From the NCBI GenBank assembly GCA_963662705.2, contig OY759767.1, positions 1,116,001-1,180,000 of the forward strand: a stretch of 64,000 nucleotides of DNA, written 5' to 3'. The translations under genes were made by a program, and so were the position numbers. Positions 1 to 8,356 of this stretch are shown piece by piece. Position 1 is the first letter of the stretch, and every line of letters begins with the position of its first letter. Origin of the DNA: JAPPHA01 sp963662705. Lineage in GTDB: Bacteria; Pseudomonadota; Alphaproteobacteria; Rhodobacterales; Rhodobacteraceae. Under the pieces are notes generated by a model. That model ran no database searches, was not told where the DNA came from, and saw only the letters and a list, made by a program, of their open reading frames with translations.

Positions 1-1
1 T

Positions 2-787
2 GGTGTACATCCCGACATCACCCGGGCCGGCGATTTCGTATTCCGGCTTATTCACCTTGGTCCTCCACAGGGACGCGCCGGTGCAAAGTTCGTCGGCGAG
101 AGTCTGGATCTCGGGGAAAAGCGCGTCACGGTCATCACCATGGACAACGACTACGGCGAGGCAACCGTATCCGGCTTTCTGGATGCGGCGGAACGGTTCG
201 GGATCACCCTGGTGAACAAGTACACGTACTCGCTGCAGGACCGGCAATTTGGTTCGATCGTCGCCAGCGTTAAGCGGGATGCCCCGGATGCGATCTATGT
301 AACCGGATATTTCTTCACCGGCGGACCATTGGTGTCACAGCTTCGGGCGGCGGGAGTCACGGTACCGATCATCGCTTCGCAAGCCTTCGACTCGAAAAAA
401 TTCCTGGAGATTGCCGGTCCGGCGGCCGAAGGCCTGTTCATTGTCGGTGGACTTGCCGACGACGACGCGAACAGTGTTCTCAAGCGCTTCTTCGAGGAGT
501 TCGAGAAGCGTGCTGGCTATGCTCCCGTGAACTCCACGGCACAGGTGTATTCGGCCTTCCAGCTCCTGGCAGACGCGATAGAACGCGCCGGCAGCACCGA
601 TCCGTTGGAAGTGCGCAATGCGCTCGCGGAGACGGAGAATTTCCAGATGCTTGGCGGCACTCTTACCGGTTTCAGCCTGGACCGCGAGATCAACATGCCG
701 ATGGCTGTGACAGTGGTCAAAGATGGTGACTTTGCGGCGTATTCGTCGATTGACGATCTTGAGCTACTCGAAGCATCGGCAGAATAG
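2..787 (+). CDS. LIV-type ABC transporter periplasmic binding protein, 5'-truncated by window edge
   Basis: The frame is open from base 2 to the stop at 785-787, so the N-terminus and signal peptide lie outside the window. The visible ~261 residues show the type I periplasmic-binding fold of the LivJ/AmiC family: a PPQGRAGAKF-like segment, the strand VTVITMDNDYGE at the start of the second lobe, and DAIYVTGYFFTGGPLVSQLRAAG. Known role of the family: capture of branched-chain amino acids, amides or related small molecules in the periplasm for the LivHMGF membrane complex. Cognate permease and ATPase genes follow at 3.0-6.2 kb, with two enzymes in between, so the ligand is probably a catabolic substrate rather than leucine (inference). 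No internal break is seen. Confidence 0.9.
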   Translation, partial: GVHPDITRAGDFVFRLIHLGPPQGRAGAKFVGESLDLGEKRVTVITMDNDYGEATVSGFLDAAERFGITLVNKYTYSLQDRQFGSIVASVKRDAPDAIYVTGYFFTGGPLVSQLRAAGVTVPIIASQAFDSKKFLEIAGPAAEGLFIVGGLADDDANSVLKRFFEEFEKRAGYAPVNSTAQVYSAFQLLADAIERAGSTDPLEVRNALAETENFQMLGGTLTGFSLDREINMPMAVTVVKDGDFAAYSSIDDLELLEASAE

Positions 788-883
788 TACGTCGCTTCGC
801 GAAACCAGCGCCGGTCCGTTGCCGTTGCCGGGTACACCGGGAAACGTCTCTGATCGCCGCAAACGAAATCCGGCAGGACATGT

Positions 884-1867
884 ATGAGCACGGTTCCAGA
901 GATCGATATTTCCGGTCTGTTTGAAGATCGTTCGACTCGCCGAGACGTCGCCGTCGCAATCGGCGAGGCTTGCGAGAACATCGGATTCTTTTCCATCAGC
1001 GGGCACGGGATCGACGAGAAGCTGATCGACAAGGTACAGCAGGTTGGGCGGGAGTTCTTCCGTCTACCGCTCGAAGAGAAAGTGCGTATTGCCCGTAAGC
1101 CCCCACAATACTACCGCGGCTATGTCGGCATTAGCACCGAGGGATTGGGGCGCGTGGCGGGCAGCGGCGCAGCTGACCTGAAAGAAGCGTTCGCAATGGG
1201 CCCGATCGATGTGCTTGACACCGCTTACTTCACCTCACCGGAGGGGAAGAGGCATTTCGAGTCCAATCGCTGGCCAGAGCATCCCGCCAGGTTTCGCGCA
1301 GTGATGGAGGAATACTACGATGCGATGACGCGGCTATCGGCGCGACTAATGGGTGGATTTGCGCTTGCGCTTGACCTGCCTGAAGAATGGTTCAACGACA
1401 AGATCAACCGCTCGATAAGCAATATCCGCCTCAACTACTATCCTGCCCAGGATCAACCTCCAAATCCCGGAGAGCTGCGGGCAGGTGCCCACACGGATTT
1501 TGGCAGCCTGACCATCCTGTTGACAGAAAAAGGTTCGGCCGGGCTCCAGGTCCGTGATTTCAACAATGAATGGGTCGACATTCCAAGCCGGGCTGGCCGG
1601 TTCGTGGTGAATATCGGCGATCTCATGGCACAATGGACCAACGACCGTTTCGTGTCGACCTTGCACAGGGTATGCAACCCGAACACCGATGACAGGTCCG
1701 ACCGATTGTCGATCGCGTTCTTTCAGCAGCCCAACTACGACGCAGTGATCGAATGCATACCCACTTGCCTGCGTCAGGGCGAACAACCACGCTACAAGCC
1801 AACGACTTCCGGCGAACATCGGCACCGGAAACTCGAGTTTGCCAAGACGGGAACTGCAGAAAAGTGA
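884..1867 (+). CDS. 2-oxoglutarate/Fe(II)-dependent oxygenase of the isopenicillin N synthase family
   Basis: 327 residues. The N-terminal DIOX_N-type region (PEIDISGLF, GFFSISGHGID) is followed by the double-stranded beta-helix core. The iron triad is visible as H203-x-D205 in the HTDFGSLTIL motif and H261 in STLHRVCNP; the 2-oxoglutarate-binding R-x-S is at R274/S276 (RLSIAFF). Length is normal for the family. Members hydroxylate, desaturate or cyclise small molecules; the substrate cannot be told from sequence. It lies between the LIV binding protein and a TIM-barrel enzyme and may act on the imported compound (inference). The last 29 bases overlap the longest frame of the next gene, suggesting translational coupling. 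Confidence 0.9.
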   Translation: MSTVPEIDISGLFEDRSTRRDVAVAIGEACENIGFFSISGHGIDEKLIDKVQQVGREFFRLPLEEKVRIARKPPQYYRGYVGISTEGLGRVAGSGAADLKEAFAMGPIDVLDTAYFTSPEGKRHFESNRWPEHPARFRAVMEEYYDAMTRLSARLMGGFALALDLPEEWFNDKINRSISNIRLNYYPAQDQPPNPGELRAGAHTDFGSLTILLTEKGSAGLQVRDFNNEWVDIPSRAGRFVVNIGDLMAQWTNDRFVSTLHRVCNPNTDDRSDRLSIAFFQQPNYDAVIECIPTCLRQGEQPRYKPTTSGEHRHRKLEFAKTGTAEK

Positions 1868-2879
1868 TGCTTTGACAAAAGAGTTTCTTCTTGGTTGCAG
1901 TTGGCGCGGCGTTCAGCATTTCCGCGACATCCCGGTCAAGACACAGTTCGAGATGATCCGCGATTCCGGATGTTTCGACTATCTGGACCGGCTACCGCTG
2001 CCGGATGTTCTGGACGAGTATCTGCGTTACTCGGAAGAGTTCAACATCCCGATCTGCACATGCACCTATCAATACATGCTCGGGCGCGATGAGAATCTGC
2101 TCGAACAAAACATGCGCATCGCGGCGCGGGCCGGGGTGAAGCTTCACAATATCATGATTTACACGCACAGGAACGACGGGCAGGTGGCGAGCGACGATGA
2201 AATCGCGGATTGCTACCTTCGCACCTGGGAAATGGGCGACCCGCTCGGGGTGCACCCATCCTTCGAGGTGCACGTCAACATGTGGTCCGAAGCATTTCCG
2301 CGTGTGCGCAGGGTGGCGGAACTGGTCCAGGGTGCCGGCATTCCGTTCAATTTCACGATGGACTATAGCCACTGCATTTTCAAGATTGAGAACCCGGCCG
2401 AGCAGGACATCTCAGGTATCCGGGCCGATGTGGACGCCGGACGGATCGTTCTGGATCCGTTTGAGAGCGGAAGTCTGTGCGATGAATGGCTCGAGATGAA
2501 TATCGTTCCGTTCGTGCAATTCCGGCCGGCCGCACCGAACGGACCGCCCAACGTCTGGGCCACCGACGAGAACGGAAATCCAGGACGTGGTATCCAATAC
2601 CCATTTACGAAACCGCGTCCCGGTGAATGGCATTCCCCCTGGCATGGATTCAAGGGTGAACCCAGCAAGGAAGCCTTGCGCAAGGTTTTTCGCTATCATC
2701 TGACGCACGAAGGAAGCCCGTTGCGTTTTGTCACAACGGAAATGATCAACCTGCCCGATTACGGCATGAATGCAAGATACTCGCTTTTTGAGCACAACGT
2801 GGCCTGCGCGCGGTGGATCCGCGCAACCTGGGAACAGATGAAGGCCATGCACGCCGCCGGCATTCCGCTGGCCGTGTGA
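1839..2879 (+). CDS. TIM-barrel enzyme resembling sugar phosphate isomerases/epimerases
   Basis: 346 residues in the longest frame. The ATG at 1839 overlaps the upstream oxygenase by 29 bp; a TTG at 1872, preceded by GAAAAG, would give MTKEFLLGCSW and may be the true start. The sequence has the xylose-isomerase-like/AP-endonuclease-2 barrel pattern: FEMIRDSGCFDYLD, an alternation of short strands and helices, EVHVNMWSE, and acidic and histidine residues at strand ends (FTMDYSHCIF). Metal-dependent isomerases and epimerases of this superfamily act on sugar phosphates, inositols or keto-acids. Its place in a LIV transporter operon suggests it processes the imported substrate (inference). I do not recognise a specific member. 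Confidence 0.75.
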   Translation: MPRRELQKSDALTKEFLLGCSWRGVQHFRDIPVKTQFEMIRDSGCFDYLDRLPLPDVLDEYLRYSEEFNIPICTCTYQYMLGRDENLLEQNMRIAARAGVKLHNIMIYTHRNDGQVASDDEIADCYLRTWEMGDPLGVHPSFEVHVNMWSEAFPRVRRVAELVQGAGIPFNFTMDYSHCIFKIENPAEQDISGIRADVDAGRIVLDPFESGSLCDEWLEMNIVPFVQFRPAAPNGPPNVWATDENGNPGRGIQYPFTKPRPGEWHSPWHGFKGEPSKEALRKVFRYHLTHEGSPLRFVTTEMINLPDYGMNARYSLFEHNVACARWIRATWEQMKAMHAAGIPLAV

Positions 2880-3026
2880 CGAAGAGGGGAGGGACCACGC
2901 AAAGGGGTGGCCTTGCCTTGCGAGTTCGGGCTCCAGGGCAAGATTGAAGCAACATTGTGGACACCTGGAAGGCGTCCGATGGGTCCATGCCGATAACGCA
3001 CGACTGTGCCGGGAGGGAATGAACGC

Positions 3027-3893
3027 ATGTACTATCTCGATCTGGCCGTAACGGGCATCAGCTTTGGCGCAATGTACGCGATGATCGCGGTCGGCCTGAC
3101 GCTGGTCTATGGATTGCTGCGTATCCTGCATATCGCTCATGCTACGGTTTACGCGCTCGGCGCATATGTTTGCGTCCTGGTCGCCAACGCGACGGGCAGC
3201 GTTCCGGTTGGCATTCTCGCTGCGATGACGGTAGCGCCATTGTTTGGCATCGCCATTTGCCGGTTTCTCTACGAGCCACTCCTGAAATACCCGCCGGACG
3301 TGCCAATGATCGCATCGGTCGGACTGCTCATTCTGATGCAGGATGCCTTCCGCATCATGTTTGGCGAGCAAGGCATCACCTTTGACAGAAACGAATATGC
3401 GTTCATGATTTTCAACGTTGCCGGCATTACCGTGAATGCAGTGCAATTGGCCATCGTGGCCGCAGCCGTGATCGTTTTCGTCGGCCTGCATTTTTTTACA
3501 ACCCGAACGCGCATCGGCGTAGCGTGGCGCGCGACTGTATCGCGACCGCAGATCGCGGCGAGCTTCGGAGTTGATGCGAACAAGGTCCGCTATCTGAATT
3601 TTGCCGTCGGTTCGGTGCTCGCAGGGCTTGGCGGCAGCTTGATTGCGCTGTTGAACAACTTCGTCGATCCGGTGATTGGCTACGTTGTGAGCTACAAGGC
3701 GCTCGCTATCATCGTGCTAGGCGGCCTGGGCAGCGTCCGTGGTACGCTCATCGCCAGTCTGATCCTCGGATTCGTGGAGGCTTACGGTACCATCTTCATC
3801 GGGTCCTGGCTCGATCGTGATGCGATCGCGTTCCTTGCCCTCATCATCGTGCTGATGTTCCGTCCGCAAGGCTTCACCGGAGCGAGAACCTGA
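3027..3893 (+). CDS. livH: LIV-type ABC transporter inner-membrane permease, LivH family
   Basis: 288 residues from the ATG at 3027, chosen over a GTG at 3006 because GGGAGG at 3011-3016 is a good ribosome-binding site and MYYLDLAVTGISFGAMYAMIAVGLTLVYG is the usual LivH beginning. About eight hydrophobic segments are present. Family hallmarks include GLTLVYGLLRILHIAHA and, near the C-terminus, the NNFVDPVIGYVVSYKALAI and VLGGLGSVRGTLIASL stretch that contacts the ATPases. It forms a heterodimer with the downstream LivM-like protein. Its stop overlaps the next start (TGATG at 3892). A 126-bp gap separates it from the enzyme gene upstream. Confidence 0.95.
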   Translation: MYYLDLAVTGISFGAMYAMIAVGLTLVYGLLRILHIAHATVYALGAYVCVLVANATGSVPVGILAAMTVAPLFGIAICRFLYEPLLKYPPDVPMIASVGLLILMQDAFRIMFGEQGITFDRNEYAFMIFNVAGITVNAVQLAIVAAAVIVFVGLHFFTTRTRIGVAWRATVSRPQIAASFGVDANKVRYLNFAVGSVLAGLGGSLIALLNNFVDPVIGYVVSYKALAIIVLGGLGSVRGTLIASLILGFVEAYGTIFIGSWLDRDAIAFLALIIVLMFRPQGFTGART

Positions 3894-4747
3894 TGAGCGC
3901 GTATGAAATCAGTGTTATCTCGGTTGTCGGAATAAACGTGATCCTCGCGGTCAGCTTGAACATGATCAGCGGGTTTTGCAAACAATTCAGCCTCGGCCAC
4001 AGTGCGTTCCAGGGCGCCGGAGCATACGCGGCGGCATTGGTGATGGCGGGAGCCGGTGGGAGTTACTTTCCGCTTGCGATGCTGGCGGCCACCGTGACCG
4101 GCGGGCTTTTCGGCATCATCGTGGGTTTGGCCTCGTTGCGCGTACGCGCTGATTTTCTCGCGGTTACCACGATAGGTGTGAATTTTCTGTTTATCGGCTT
4201 TGTACGTAAGCAGGCTTGGCTCGGTGGCGAGATGGGAATCAGCGGAATTCCCGCAACCGGTCTTGGCGATGTCGGCAATGTCATAATGATCTTGGTGTTT
4301 GCCTGCGCGACAATAGTGCTGAGCCTTCATATCAGCCGATCCTGGATGGGTTTTACATTTCGCGCTGTCGGCGAGGATGAAGAAGCCGCATCCGTTCTCG
4401 GCGTCAACGTGGCTGCCTACAAGGTTGCAGCGTTTGGAATCGGCACGGCGCTCGCCGGCCTCGCCGGTAGCCTTTACACGTTTTTCACCCAGTTCATAAC
4501 GGTCGACGCGTTCGATTTCATCTCTTCGGTGATGTTGATGGCGATGGTCGTCGTTGGTGGCACCGGGTCGACCTGGGGCGTAGTCGCCGCCGCCATCGGC
4601 TTGACGTTGTTGCCCGAAGTAATCCGTTTCGTGGACGACTACCGTTTGCTGGTTTTCGGTGGGATGCTGATTCTGGTCGTGCGGCTGGCACCGGGGGGGT
4701 TGGCGGGATTTGTCAATCGCTTGCTCCAATACGGAAAACGGGAATGA
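3893..4747 (+). CDS. livM: LIV-type ABC transporter inner-membrane permease, LivM family
   Basis: 284 residues, with a run of hydrophobic segments and the LivM hallmarks NVILAVSLNMISGFCKQFSLGH near the start, LRVRADFLAVTTIGVNF mid-protein, and a VGEDEEAASVLGVNV ATPase-coupling loop followed by GTGSTWGVVAAAIGLTLLPE. It pairs with LivH to form the membrane channel of a branched-chain-type importer. The start overlaps the livH stop and its own stop overlaps the livG start (ATGA), so the genes are translationally coupled. Nothing is broken. The long periplasmic loop of some LivM proteins is absent, which is common in alphaproteobacterial paralogues. Confidence 0.95.
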   Translation: MSAYEISVISVVGINVILAVSLNMISGFCKQFSLGHSAFQGAGAYAAALVMAGAGGSYFPLAMLAATVTGGLFGIIVGLASLRVRADFLAVTTIGVNFLFIGFVRKQAWLGGEMGISGIPATGLGDVGNVIMILVFACATIVLSLHISRSWMGFTFRAVGEDEEAASVLGVNVAAYKVAAFGIGTALAGLAGSLYTFFTQFITVDAFDFISSVMLMAMVVVGGTGSTWGVVAAAIGLTLLPEVIRFVDDYRLLVFGGMLILVVRLAPGGLAGFVNRLLQYGKRE

Positions 4748-5511
4748 CTCCGGCCTTGCAAATCGACGACGTCGCGGTGCAGTTTGGCGGTGTGCGTGCG
4801 GTGGATGGCGTGTCACTGAAGGTGATGCCGGACGAGTTCGTTGGATTAATCGGCCCGAACGGCGCTGGCAAGACCACGTTGATCCGCGTCCTTGCGGGGT
4901 TGATAAAACCCGACCGCGGAAGAGTCATGCTCAACGGCGTCGATATCACCCGGGAGGCGACGGCGGCACGCGTGCGTGGCGGCCTGGTTCTCACCCACCA
5001 GATCGTGCGGCCGTTTCGCGCAATGACGGTCCTTGAAAATGTCGTTCTTGCGGCAGGCTATCGCCGGACTTCGAACCCGTTTCGCGCAGTGACACAGTTG
5101 GGTCGCGGCCCCGAAATCGAGCGGGCCACAGACATCCTCGCCCAGGTCGGTATGAACGGTTCGGAAAAGAAACTCGCCGGTTCGTTGCCTCTTGGCCAGA
5201 TGAAGCGGCTCGAGGTGGCGCGCGCTCTCGCGGTTGACCCGCGCGTCATTCTGCTCGACGAACCGCTTGCGGGCCTCAACCACATCGAAGCTCCGGGCCA
5301 GATCGAGACAATTTCCAGAGTTCACGCTGACGGTATTACCGTGGTCCTCGTCGAACACAATCTGGAACAGGTCATGCGCGCGTGCGAACGACTCGTCGTC
5401 CTCAACAACGGGCAGGTGATAGGAGACGGAGAGCCGCACGTGGTCATGGCCGATCAGGTGGTCCACGAAGCATATGTGGGCGGCGCAAGGGTGGACCATG
5501 CTGAAACTTGA
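4744..5511 (+). CDS. livG: LIV-type ABC transporter ATPase, LivG family
   Basis: 255 residues. Walker A is GPNGAGKT at about residues 37-44 and Walker B is VILLDEPLAGLN, with the switch histidine in VLVEHNLEQV. The ABC signature is degenerate: the usual LSGGQ appears as LPLGQMKRLEVARALA, a change that is seen in some LivG proteins. With LivF it forms the cytoplasmic ATPase dimer that powers the LivH/LivM channel. Start ATG overlaps the livM stop. The C-terminal region NGQVIGDGEPHVVMADQVVHEAYVG is the usual LivG tail. Its last 14 bases overlap livF. Confidence 0.95.
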   Translation: MTPALQIDDVAVQFGGVRAVDGVSLKVMPDEFVGLIGPNGAGKTTLIRVLAGLIKPDRGRVMLNGVDITREATAARVRGGLVLTHQIVRPFRAMTVLENVVLAAGYRRTSNPFRAVTQLGRGPEIERATDILAQVGMNGSEKKLAGSLPLGQMKRLEVARALAVDPRVILLDEPLAGLNHIEAPGQIETISRVHADGITVVLVEHNLEQVMRACERLVVLNNGQVIGDGEPHVVMADQVVHEAYVGGARVDHAET

Positions 5512-6211
5512 AGGACTGACTTGCGGCTACAATGGTGCGGAAGCCGTCAACGACCTCAGCCTGGATTTGCCCGCCGGCTCGATACTTGCTCTGCTCGGGC
5601 CGAACAGCGCCGGAAAGACTTCGACCATCATGGCCATCATGGGGCATGTCGACATCTACGGCGGTCGCATTCTCTTCGAGTCCGAGGACATCGCCCAACG
5701 TCGCCCGGTCGATCGGGTCAGCCTTGGCATTTCCCTGGTGCCGGAAGGCCGTCAGTTGTTCAGCGATCTTACCGTGGGTGAAAACCTGACGGTTGGCGGT
5801 TACGCGCGCCCCGCTGATCGCGATGCATTCAACCGGGACCGTGTCTTCAGCTATTTCCCGAGGCTTCATGAACGCCGTGGGCAACTGGCCGGCTCTCTGT
5901 CCGGCGGCGAACAGCAGATGCTGGCCATTGGCCGTGCATTGATGGCTGAACCGCGGCTGTTGCTTGTCGACGAGCTATCTCTCGGGCTGATGCCCAAAAT
6001 CGCCGATCTGTGCCTGGATGTGCTCATGCAGCTAAGGCAGCAGGGTCTCACCGTAATGCTGGTCGAGCAGAATACTGCCTATGCGCTCGATGTCGCAGAT
6101 CACGTTTGCGTGCTGTCCTCGGGTAGAAAGGTTTACGAAGGCACCCCCGAGAAAGCCAGGGCTGAGGGGTCGATTTTTGCGGCATTCCTCGGCGGAAGTC
6201 AAAAACCATAG
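5498..6211 (+). CDS. livF: LIV-type ABC transporter ATPase, LivF family
   Basis: 237 residues from the ATG at 5498 (MLKLEGLTCGYNGAEAV); an in-frame ATG at 5474 would add eight residues inside livG and lacks family support. The signature LSGGEQQMLAIGRAL is canonical. Two motifs deviate: Walker A is GPNSAGKTS (the usual glycine is serine, and the final threonine is serine) and the region after Walker B reads LLVDELSLGL instead of DEPSLGL. The switch histidine of the H-loop is replaced by glutamine in MLVEQNTAYAL, which is normal for LivF. It is the last gene of the operon; no strong terminator is apparent in the following 200 bp. Confidence 0.93.
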   Translation: MLKLEGLTCGYNGAEAVNDLSLDLPAGSILALLGPNSAGKTSTIMAIMGHVDIYGGRILFESEDIAQRRPVDRVSLGISLVPEGRQLFSDLTVGENLTVGGYARPADRDAFNRDRVFSYFPRLHERRGQLAGSLSGGEQQMLAIGRALMAEPRLLLVDELSLGLMPKIADLCLDVLMQLRQQGLTVMLVEQNTAYALDVADHVCVLSSGRKVYEGTPEKARAEGSIFAAFLGGSQKP

Positions 6212-6431
6212 GTCTAATCCCTTAGCGAGATCGAGTATTGCCGCTACGCGCGAAGTGCAGACTTTGACCATTTGCCGCCATTTGTCTTGTCATGGTGTCG
6301 TGGACTGCACGTGATATTGCGGATTGCGTGATTGTTTTTCATGAATGTTATCATACAAGGAGGGCGGATTCCTACGCCAACCCCCTGTAAGCCGTTTGTT
6401 TAAATATGTCATCGTTAGGCTACACATAGGC

Positions 6432-6716
6432 ATGATATAGACCTTCGCGAACAAGCAACTGAAATCCCTATTGGAAACGGGGAAGTCGAAGATTGACGCG
6501 CGATTCCACAAACGCATCCTGCGTAGGCTGGACGCCCTGGATGCCGCGACCTTGCCTGAGGACATGAATCTTCCCGGCTTCGATTTTCACGCGCTGAGAT
6601 ACGGCGGCCGGGCGCGTTACACTGTCCATGTGAATGGACCGTGGTGCATCACCTTCGGGTTTCGCGATGGCGACGCCTTCGCAGTGGAATTCGAACAATA
6701 TCACCAGGAGATGAGG
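6432..6716 (+). pseudogene. HigB-type toxin gene with an amber codon at position 3, fused in frame to the antitoxin
   Basis: Reading from the ATG at 6432 gives MI-stop-TFANKQLKSLLETGK and then a full HigB/RelE-like toxin (LRRLDALDAATLPEDMNLPGF, GPWCITFGFRDGDAFAVEFEQYH). The third codon is TAG where HigB relatives have a sense codon. A TTG at 6471 could restart but has no evident ribosome-binding site and would drop the first ~13 residues. HigB toxins are ribosome-dependent mRNA interferases. The frame has no stop after EFEQYH and runs straight into the downstream antitoxin, so any read-through or internal initiation would make a toxin-antitoxin fusion. Probably inactivated (inference). Confidence 0.8.
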
Positions 6717-7016
6717 ATGAACCGCAACCCCGACTGCTGCCCGACGCATCCGGGCGAACTTCTCCGCGAGGATGTGATACCGGCGACCGGAAAATCCAAG
6801 TCCGAGATCGCGCGGATGCTCGGCATCTCGCGCCAGCACCTGCATGACGTTCTGGCCGGACGCAAACCCGTCAGTCCCGAGGTTGCCGTGCGCCTCGCCA
6901 AGTTATTCGGGAATTCGCCTCTGGTTTGGATCAGGATGCAAGGAGCCTATGACGCATGGCACGCCGCTCGTAATATCGATGTCACCGGGATTCCCTCGCT
7001 GGCCGCCGCAGAATGA
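6717..7016 (+). CDS. higA: HigA-type antitoxin (XRE helix-turn-helix)
   Basis: 99 residues from the ATG at 6717, which has AGGAG at 6706-6710; an ATG at 6711 is too close to it. The sequence THPGELLREDVIPATGKSKSEIARMLGISRQHLHDVLAGRKPVS shows the HigA/VapI helix-turn-helix with the THPGE(L)LRE start, followed by the RLAKLFGNSPLVWIRMQGAYD segment typical of HigA. HigA neutralises HigB and represses the operon. It is in frame with the upstream toxin without an intervening stop. A MITE fragment starts immediately after its stop codon. Confidence 0.88.
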   Translation: MNRNPDCCPTHPGELLREDVIPATGKSKSEIARMLGISRQHLHDVLAGRKPVSPEVAVRLAKLFGNSPLVWIRMQGAYDAWHAARNIDVTGIPSLAAAE

Positions 7017-7017
7017 T

Positions 7018-7185
7018 AGTCCAACATAGATACGAAAAGTCCCACAACGGTTGTTCTGTATTCTTGCTGTTTCCGAAGCCATCAACCGGAGCTCTCAGAG
7101 GTCATTGACGGGTAAATACCCGGGCAAATGCCGCTGATTGCGGCTGGGAGCACCGAAAATCCCCTAATATTTCGTCTATATCCGA
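7018..7185 (+). repeat. Partial copy of the 36-bp-TIR MITE (left part only)
   Basis: The sequence starts CCAACAT, then an AAAAGTCCCACAAC motif, and continues with CGAAGCCATCAACCGG and GCCGCTGATTGCGGCTG, matching the left half of the elements at 21337-21701 and 41607-41942. It is the most diverged copy and lacks the right terminal repeat. It abuts the higA stop codon. Confidence 0.7.
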
Positions 7186-7189
7186 GACT

Positions 7190-7480
7190 CGCGTGGGTTT
7201 GACCGGGAATGTGCTCATTTCAGGCATTCGGTGGCCTGAGCTCCCGGATTTTCTCTGGTGGAAAGTAACGATTGAACGCGGTTCGTCCGATCTCAAGCTG
7301 CTTGATGACATCATTGACGAACGGATAGTTCTTCGTGTGTGTCCTGAAGCATTGCCTCGGCGAGGCGGACTTTCTCGTCATCCATTGAGCGCGGCCTGCC
7401 ACCCTTCCGGCCGCCCTTCCTTTCTTGCGGCAGCGAGGCCTGCCATGGTGTTCTCGACAATCAGTTCGCGCTGGAACTCG
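7190..7480 (-). pseudogene. C-terminal remnant of a serine resolvase
   Basis: Read on the minus strand across frameshifts this gives EFQRELIVENTMAGLAAARKGGRPEG and later IGRTAFNRYFPPEKIREL, the helix-turn-helix end of a Tn3-type resolvase (R-K-G-GRP, then a YRYFPP-like recognition segment). The catalytic N-terminal domain is absent; the frame stops being recognisable where the Tn3-type terminal repeat at 7480-7511 begins. Non-functional. Confidence 0.6.
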
Positions 7481-7511
7481 GGTTGATTCCGGGGCAGGAT
7501 CGTACGTTAAG
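7480..7511 (+). repeat. Tn3-type terminal inverted repeat (shortened copy)
   Basis: The sequence runs from GGGTTGATTCCGG to ATCGTACGTTAAG and matches the 38-bp repeats at 12368-12405 (inverted) and 50618-50655. The inner ACGTTAAG is the conserved inner end of Tn3-family repeats. About six bases are missing compared with a full copy. Orientation places the transposon body to the right, facing the repeat at 12368-12405. Confidence 0.65.
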
Positions 7512-7543
7512 CACGTGAAGCCGTTCACGACGCGGGTTTAACG

Positions 7544-7681
7544 CCGTTGGTTGCCCGGCGTGCGGATCGAGCCTATCAGCGCCTTTTTCTCGTAGAATCG
7601 AAGCGCCGACGTAGTGAACCCCGTCCGGCGTGCGACGTCGCCGACCGAGAGGGTGAATTTCTGAGGCCGTCGGGTGTTCAT
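7544..7681 (-). pseudogene. N-terminal fragment of a MerR-family regulator
   Basis: From the ATG at 7681 on the minus strand: MNTRRPQKFTLSVGDVARR, then TGFTTSALRFYEKKALIG and RTPGNQRR, followed by a stop. This is the winged helix-turn-helix start of a SoxR/MerR-like regulator; relatives continue with a tyrosine after GNQRR, and TAA here looks like a TAT mutation. The gene is cut off by the transposon end at 7511, so the effector domain is gone. Its start codon touches the neighbouring repeat element at 7682. Confidence 0.7.
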
Positions 7682-8038
7682 GGCTCTAATCCAACATAGG
7701 TCCCGATTCCGCCATAGGGGATTCCACTTCGCCTTGATATAGTGAACGTATCATCGATCTGGCAGCTCCCAATCCTTCGAGATTGTCTTGCGTACAGATT
7801 TGAGGGCAGGACGCCAGCATCAGGGTCTATACGGTCATGGGATTTAGGAGGCTCGACGAAACCATTCAGAGAAGGATCATCGCCATGGTCTCCGAACGGG
7901 TCAACGCAGAAGTTCATCGCGAAGCGCTACAACACAACGCCCGGAAACGTCTCAAACTGGATGAAAAAGGAACGAAAACAAGAAACCGAAGGCATAAGAA
8001 TCCTATGGCGGAATCGGGACCTATGTTGGGTTTAGGCC
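7682..8038 (+). mobile_element. 357-bp MITE-like element with 37-bp inverted ends and a serine-recombinase fragment
   Basis: The left end (7682-7718) and right end (8002-8038) are inverted repeats: the inner 27 bases, containing CCAACATAGGTCCCGATTCC, are identical, and mismatches fall only in the outermost ten. Between them are pieces of a Pin-like serine recombinase in two frames: LDETIQRRIIAM, and GSTQKFIAKRYNTTPGNVSN followed by WMKK, matching the C-terminus of the intact recombinase at 33.8-34.4 kb. That recombinase is followed by the same 37-bp end (34444-34480). The element therefore looks like an internal-deletion derivative of that recombinase-bearing element. Confidence 0.75.
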
Positions 8039-8292
8039 GAAATCGCTGCGGCAGACGTTGATCATGATGCGCTGCTCGTACCGCCGCGTGAGGGTAGCCA
8101 AGATGAGGAAATGCAGGTTGGCTGTCATTGGGTGCTCTGACGTATTTGTACGAACCAGGTTGAGTACGCACAAGCATTCGTCATCGGCGTATTCAGTTCA
8201 CCTCCGGTTGAAATGTGAACCGCGTGACCTCAAGGGGGACCATACTATTACCTGTGCCTCCATGCACGGGCGTTCCGGCGGGTTCCGATACC

Positions 8293-8321
8293 TTGATCGA
8301 TGTGGCACCGGGTGCTATATC
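8293..8321 (+). promoter_or_regulatory. Predicted promoter with palindrome for the second toxin-antitoxin module
   Basis: TTGATC (8293-8298) and TATATC (8316-8321) are spaced by 17 bp. The spacer holds the inverted repeat GCACCGGGTGC, a plausible operator for autoregulation by the antitoxin. The rest of 8039-8356 shows no recognisable gene. Confidence 0.45.
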
Positions 8322-8356
8322 TCATGGCATGATGAAAAACATGTGCGGGGTCCGGA

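Noticed and set aside
2412..3491. Minus-strand frame of 359 codons opposite the isomerase and LivH genes
   Set aside because: No domain, and it crosses two well-supported genes.
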